From contig CP136890.1 in NCBI GenBank assembly GCA_034359265.1, positions 87,941,501-88,005,500 on the forward strand: a DNA stretch of 64,000 nucleotides, written 5' to 3'. Positions 58,626 through 64,000 of the stretch are shown here, piece by piece. A program made the translations under genes and the position numbers. The notes under the pieces were generated by a model. It saw nothing but the letters and a program-made list of their open reading frames with translations. It was not told the DNA's origin and searched no databases. Every line of letters begins with the position of its first letter. Within the stretch, counting starts at the first letter, position 1. This DNA is from Canna indica. Lineage: Eukaryota; Streptophyta; Magnoliopsida; Zingiberales; Cannaceae.

Positions 58626-59375
58626 GGCTCCAGTTGCGACTATATAAGAAGAGGGGCGAAACAAACAGTACAGATAGGAGGAATAACAAGAAGAAGACGA
58701 CGACGCCTAAATATAAGAGAGTGGCGTAACAAACACAACGAGGGTAATTGATATACCCTCTCATTAATTTTATTGTATCTACACTTTCTTCATAATTTGC
58801 AACTATAACTTTTTTATTTTTCGAAAATTAATTTCAATATTTATTTGAAATTATGCTATTTCAGATGACATGCCAAGATGTTAATGACGAAATATGTCAC
58901 CTTATATATATTATATAAGTTTAAAATTTACAGAAGGTGCACATATCTTTCATAAAATCTGATTTCTAAATTGAAGGTTCAATTTCAGTTTTGATTAGAG
59001 AATATGAACAACCAATTAAATTCGATTCAGTTTCAACTATCGGTTCGTAGATAACTGGTAATAAAAAACCAATTATATATTTCAATTTTGGTTTATCGAT
59101 TATTTGGAAATAACCGGTATTCATAATCACTATAATTAACTATTTTAATAATTTTTGGAGTATATATTATTTAAAAAAGTATTTAACTTTTTATTTATTT
59201 ATCAAACCCAGAACTATAAAGTTCAACGTGACAAAAATCAGAACAACAAAAAAGTTACCAAAATTGAGATCAATTTTGACAATGTACTTTAATATTCTTG
59301 TACGTTGTTTTAACAAATTGGTAAATTGAATAAAATTCCAATCCCTTTCTCTTCTTCCCCACTATCGTTAGACCC
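58626..59375. other. BTB gene upstream region and AT-rich repeat sequence
   Basis: 58,626-58,770 probably contains the BTB promoter and transcription start; TATATAAG on the plus strand at about 58,641 and CTTATATTT on the minus strand are possible TATA-like sites. 58,975-59,130 has AACCAATT/GGTTTATCGATT words typical of degraded hAT-like repeats. No gene. Confidence 0.4.
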
Positions 59376-59772
59376 AGTAATTCGTGCTAGGCCGAAATTG
59401 TCGGGCCGGGTTGGGCCAACCCGAATAAAAATATATCGTGCCCGCCCCGACCCGATAAAAGTTCAAGCCCGGGTCCCGAGCCCATCACGAACATTAAATG
59501 AGTCGGGTTGCTCGGACCCATTAGCACAATAACAAAAATTTAAAATCAAGATCGAAATGCATTATCGAGCTGGGTTCGAGCCCAAACCATGCTATCGAGC
59601 CCGAATCATACTATCTGACCCGAATCAGGCTATTGAAATTGGACTATCGGGCCAATTCGAGCTCAATATTCAGATAATGAATTAAAATTCTTATCAGGTC
59701 GGGCCGAGTTGGGGCCAAGCTATTGGGCCAGACCGGGCTATCAGGCCGGGCCAAAAATTGCCTTATGAGTGC
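59376..59772. repeat. GGGCC/GGCCC-rich element (hAT-like)
   Basis: Dense GGGCC, GGCCCG, CCCGA and CGAGCC words in both orientations. The left side reads GGCCGAAATTGTCGGGCC and the right side GGCCGGGCCAAAAATTGCC, roughly inverted. This is a common form of plant hAT derivative. Target duplications were not resolved. Confidence 0.45.
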
Positions 59773-61139
59773 ATCACCATAGTCAATCTCGATATATGAA
59801 AATATTCATTCTTCCTCTTTTATTTTCCGTCCCCGCTAGTGCCTTGGAATCTTCAAAATCTCTTTTCTTCTCCCTACAAGGTCGTATGTGTAGTGTTAAA
59901 AATTTATAGATGCTAGGACCTGGAGAAGAAAAAATGGGAGGAGAAAAAAGGAGAGGAGAAAAAAATATTGAAGAATGATTTTGAAGTTTCATTTTGACTT
60001 TAATTAGTTCGAAATCAGCAAGGAGGAAGGAGAAGATACCAAGAGGTGAATGTCGGTGCAATCCAAGCAGAGACGATCAAATTTTTTTTATTATGTTTAG
60101 ACCGTTTTGTTAAAACAATATCCGAGGATATCACGTGTATTGTCAAATTTTATTTCGATTTTGATAAAAAAAATTTGCAGTTATCATTTTTGTCATTTTA
60201 GATTTTATAATTTTTTTAATTTTGTGATTTTTGTAATTTTGTAATTTTCATTTTTGGTAAATAAATTTTAATTTTTTGTAATTTTCATAAAGGGCTCTTC
60301 ATTTTGAAAGTGTATAGAGGAAACTCCTATTTTTATATTTTTAACATGTGGCCTCTAGCCTGGGGCGGTGCTTCCATTAGGATAAAAAGACAATTGTCTT
60401 AGGCCCCATGTTGGTGAATCAACAAAAACATTGGTACTCTCACATAATGCATCAATAGTTGATTGAGCCTCCAAAATTCACTTTGACTCTTTGACTTCCC
60501 ACTCGGGGCCCACCCTTGGTACTAGAACCCAAAATCAATGGTTGATTGAGCCTCTCGACTCTTTTGACTTCTCACCCGGGACCCACACTTGGTACATGAA
60601 TAGAAATTATTAATTTTCAGATCTTACATAGTTAATTACACAGACGAAATTGGAGCTTGGACTCTTCGTTTTCTCCATCTTCGTCGGGCTCCGGCTCCAC
60701 AACGGCACACTCCACAAGTCCAAATAAAATCTAGTTTTTACATCAATGTCCGATCTCCACAAATGCTCATCTTCCCACTCTTCGCCTCTTGCCCCAGTCT
60801 TCTGAAGTAGAGTCCCAACTGTCATCTCTAGCCGCTGCCACCGACCTGCCATGTTATTGTGGTCTTGTAGTTCTTCATATGCTGGTGATTTCATTGACCT
60901 TCTCTCAACTTTAATTCCTCTTCAATGTATAATTTGAGCAATATGCATGATAAAAGACGGTTCTGCATAAATAATATTATTAATCTTTGTGTTAATTAAG
61001 TTTGTTAAGCTTAATTAAATTTATAGGAAAAAAGATACTCAATGAAAAAAAGGCGGTTGATGCATAAACTATATAATCAAGTATGATAAGCCTAAGCATA
61101 AATGATTGAGACTCAATTTAATTTATTTTTTAAATATAA
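59773..61139. other. Intergenic repeats without supported gene
   Basis: Contains an 83-bp direct duplication (units beginning ATCAAT(A/G)GTTGATTGAGCCTC at 60,451 and 60,534) preceded by a GGGGCGGTGCT ... GTCTTAGGCCCC stretch. A 94-codon minus-strand frame (60,610-60,894) reads as plausible protein (MKSPAYEELQDHNNMAGRWQ and onward) but matches no family I know. It may be a captured gene fragment or chance. Confidence 0.4.
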
Positions 61140-61702
61140 GGGTAAATTACACGGAATCCCCCTCAACTATAGTCGATGTGCACAAGGACTACCTAAACTA
61201 CCAAGTGTGCACAGAACCCCACTCGACTGCATTATTGGTTCCAATAACTCCCTCCATTAGCTCTCCGTCAAAACAGTGCCACGTGACAGCAATCTCCACC
61301 TTCCATCTCATCCGACAGCCACAACTTCTTCTTTTACCCATCCCTCACCTACCTACACTTCTCCCCTTGCCCTAGTCTCCTCCTCCTCAAGAATCCTCCC
61401 CCTCTAGAAGAAGAAGAAGAGTTGGAGGAGGAGGTCGCTCCTCCTCCGGCGACCTCCTCCCCCTTCTCAAGAATCCTTCTCCTCTAGAAGAAGAAGAGGA
61501 GGAGGAGGCGACCTCAAGGTAAAAGAAGGGGTCGGAGGGGGTTTTGCGCACGGGAGAGTTTTTTCGTTAAGTTACTAACGGACTAGCTAACAGAGGAGGA
61601 TTATTAGAACCAACAATGTAGTCGAGGGGGTTATGTGCACACTTGGTAGTTTAGATAGTCCTTGCGCACATCGACTATAGTCGAGAGGATTCTTTGTAAT
61701 TT
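61140..61702. mobile_element. Foldback element with about 115-bp inverted arms
   Basis: The left arm starts GGGTAAATTAC and contains CTCAACTATAGTCGATGTGC and AAACTACCAAGTGTGCAC. The right arm contains GTGCACACTTGGTAGTTTAG and GCGCACATCGACTATAGTCG, the reverse complements. The GGTAAATTACAC end is shared with the Mutator-like MITE at 31,712. The core is a C/T-rich and GAAGAAGAG-rich inverted pair (61,385-61,510). No exact 9-bp duplication was found. Confidence 0.7.
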
Positions 61703-61939
61703 TAGATTTAATTAATAATTTTACATATCGAAAAATTAAAATAAAATAAAATTTACATATATAAAAATTATATTAATTTTATTGAATAAATGAAAGGTAT
61801 TATCTTAAGATTTCCATAATATCTCTTGGTCGCTCCTGCCCCTAGTTTGAATTTCTTGAAAGAACAAAACTATTTTTCTATTATGTCAAAGATAAAATAA
61901 ATATAATAATTAAATAAGTTACTACATGATCCTATATTC

Positions 61940-62518
61940 ACTCAGGGCATGTTTGGTACCATGTATAAGTATCCTATATAGTATTAGAAAAATACTATAC
62001 AGTGTTTGAAAAAAAGTATTAACTAATACATGTACTAAAAATAGTACCACAAAAGCTACCATAAGGTGTATTAGTAATACACTCTCAAAGCTCTTCATTA
62101 GTCTGTACAAGAATTTTCAATATTTTGGATACTCATTTTACCTCCGACCAAAAATTTAAAAATATATATATATATAAATATTATAAAAATAATTTTAATG
62201 ATATAATATATTATATAATTTTTTTATATTATATTATATTATATTACAATATATAATATAATATAATATAATATAATATATTATATATTATATTATATTA
62301 TATTATATTATATTATATTATATTATATTATATTATATTATATTATATTATATTATATTATATTATATTATATTATATTATATTATATTATATTATATTA
62401 TATTATATTATATTATAAAGGTTAGTCAATACATACTAGTACTATACAGGCTATTACATGTGTGCACAAAATACTGTATAATAATAGTACAATACAGGCT
62501 AGTACTATACATGTTAGT
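61940..62518. mobile_element. Truncated MITE with internal pentanucleotide microsatellite
   Basis: Begins CAGGGCATGTTTGGTACC, a start typical of plant TIR MITEs, with ATAC-TATACAG words spread through it. The complementary right end is missing where LTR-like sequence starts (about 62,519). The interior is dominated by TATTA repeats. Confidence 0.4.
62225..62415. repeat. (TATTA)n / (TAATA)n microsatellite
   Basis: Pentanucleotide repeats of about 190 bp. The left part (62,225-62,280) switches from TATTA to its complement TAATA, so it can form a hairpin; from 62,284 the TATTA orientation is continuous. Confidence 0.9.
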
Positions 62519-63161
62519 TGTTATATCCGTAAATTTTTATATAATTTAATTCAATTATTTTCAGTCCGACGATGTGGATGCGTATCGGAGCGGGTCGGAA
62601 GAAGTGCTAGATAATATGAATTAAGGTGAGACCTTTACGCGTGTTTAGTATTTTATTTTATTTTATTTATTTTAGATTTTAGGTTATTAGTTGAGTTGAG
62701 TCCGACGACTCGATCGGAACCTAAATTGGATGAGTGTGGGTCGAGTTAGGTAGAAGTCGCGGTTGGGTTAAGTGAGGGGTAGAATAGTAAAAAAAAGTTT
62801 ATTGGATGGTGCGGTTGCTACAACCGCACACCTCCAAGTCAAAAGAAGAAGAAGAAGAGGCGGCGATTCTTGAGAGGGCGACAGAGGAGGCGACAGAAGA
62901 GGGATTTGCCGCCAGTGGTGTTGCCGACGCCGGTGATCATCGCCTCATGGACATTGGAGAGTGTCACCCATTCCATTCTCCTTTACCGGTGAGTGGTGAA
63001 ATCTTCCCCAAGATTCCTAATTTCTCCTCTCATCTTGCCGATCCATATTTTGAAGAAATCTGAAATTTCTTGACGATTTTGATCTCTACTCTCAATTGAG
63101 TTTGATGATGGTTTAGTATGTCCCTTCCTATAATAAATTTGGGATTTTTTGTGTGCATTAC
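62519..63161 (+). mobile_element. LTR-like sequence, cut by CACTA insertion
   Basis: Starts TGTTATATCCGTAAAT, similar in style to plant gypsy LTR starts, with the same kind of organisation as the LTR at 13,985: GGGTCGGA and GAGTCCGACGACTCG words, a stretch of purine-rich leader (62,835-62,900), then unrelated sequence. An 85-codon frame (62,806-63,063) has no conserved content. Interrupted at 63,162. Confidence 0.4.
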
Positions 63162-64000
63162 CACTACTAGAAAAATGGGCATCAGCAACGGCCGGAGCCG
63201 TTGCAATGGAGCCGTGGCAGAAAATCGTGTTGCTGATAACTTAGCAACGGATCAGCAACGACCGCTCGGGCCGTTGCTAAAAATATTATCAGCAACGATT
63301 TTGCCACGGACCCGGAGCCGTTGTGGATAACATTAATAGCAACGGCCGGTGAGCCCGTAGCAACGCCGTTAGTAAAAGCCCGTCGCTAAGCCGTTGCTGT
63401 AGGTCATCAGCAACGGCTTTCGATACACTTTTAACAACGGCTTTCCCACGGACGGCCGTGGGAAAGCCGTTGCTGATGATGTGAACCTGGTAACGAAAAA
63501 ATTTAAAATTTCCATTGATACATTGATACATTGATACATTCTGATACATAACTCACATACCCATACACTCATACACACATTCATTCACATCACAAATACA
63601 CCAAGATATACATCAAAACAATTATATTTATATTAATAATTATCCACAATAGTATAAAAACTATTCAAATGCAAAATTAAAGTATCAATATCCAAACAAA
63701 ATAAATTAAACAAGTCCAATATCTCAGTAACAAAGTCAATATAAAAAAATCTCACGATGACGATGGAGGATGGTCTGGATCATATGGCGGGGTCTGGAGT
63801 GCTTGAGTGTACACCGGCGTGGACTGACTCGAGGACGATGGATTAGATGATGCCGAAGAGATGCCTGCTTCGGGATGACCTGACATGTTGCGTATCATAG
63901 CTTGTATATCCGCCATCATCTGACTCTGGCGCTCCATTATCTCAGTCTGACGTGCGATCGTGTCCTCTAGAGTCCTTATTCTGCTACTATTATCATAATT
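63162..64000 (-). mobile_element. Second CACTA element of the same family (3' end, runs off right edge)
   Basis: CACTACTAGAAAAATGGGCA at 63,162 equals, apart from one base, the reverse complement of the right end of the first element. The GCAACGGC array (63,180-63,480) and the following 3' UTR track the first copy in reverse complement to the window edge. The element is therefore in minus orientation and extends beyond 64,000. Confidence 0.9.
63752..64000 (-). CDS. CACTA second gene (TnpA-like), terminal exon, partial
   Basis: An open minus-strand frame of 82 codons plus stop, entering from beyond the window. It aligns with the last exon of the gene at 25,938-26,297: SSRIRTLEDT, MERQSQMM, then NMSGHPEAGISSASSNP and a Ser-rich tail ending PYDPDHPPSSS. 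Unlike the first copy there is no extra A after the IRN codons, so the C-terminus is intact here. Whether the rest of the gene is functional cannot be seen. Confidence 0.75.
   Translation of the reverse strand, partial: NYDNSSRIRTLEDTIARQTEIMERQSQMMADIQAMIRNMSGHPEAGISSASSNPSSSSQSTPVYTQALQTPPYDPDHPPSSS

Overview
The window looks like nuclear DNA of a flowering plant. All three clear protein genes are spliced with canonical GT-AG introns, and the rest is dominated by plant transposon families (CACTA, Ty3/gypsy, L1-type LINEs, hAT, Harbinger and Mutator-like elements). Two of the genes have very GC-rich first exons followed by AT-rich downstream exons and introns, a gradient common in monocots. 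A non-grass monocot is my best guess, but the species cannot be fixed from this sequence. No rRNA, functional tRNA, CRISPR array or bacterial-type operon was seen.

Positions 1-32.6 kb are a transposon graveyard. The left edge carries the first exon of a possible GRF zinc-finger gene running off the window. It is followed by a CACTA remnant and L1-type LINE pieces on both strands (3.06-5.14 kb). Next is an inverted pair of non-coding LTR-element fragments with a tRNA-Met-type primer-binding site (5.2-8.4 kb), then another LINE piece and a small hAT-type element with 8-bp target duplications. From about 10.9 to 27.4 kb lies one decayed Ty3/gypsy element, probably Tat-like, used as a landing pad. 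A putative solo LTR split its pol region. A complete 7.1-kb CACTA transposon (19,981-27,065) sits in its 3' LTR with both termini, a nearly full-length transposase and a five-exon accessory gene. Each of those two genes has one visible lesion. From 27.4 to 32.3 kb there are MITEs, microsatellites and a 107-bp tandem array.

Positions 32.8-58.6 kb are the gene-bearing part. A ubinuclein gene (HIRA-complex histone H3.3 chaperone subunit; 13 exons, 808 aa) is followed on the same strand by a RING-pseudokinase-WD40 gene (6 exons, about 845 aa). The convergent third gene encodes a 248-aa BTB/POZ protein (2 exons). From memory of Arabidopsis locus numbering, the first two are neighbours there as well (At1g21610 and At1g21651), which would be an old conserved gene pair. 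A 0.73-kb foldback element ends only 92 bp upstream of the RING gene start codon.

Positions 58.6-64 kb return to repeats: GGCCC-rich sequence, a long-TIR foldback element, a long pentanucleotide microsatellite and an LTR-like block. At 63,162 a second copy of the same CACTA family begins in the opposite orientation and runs off the right edge. Its terminal coding exon is intact where the first copy is frameshifted.
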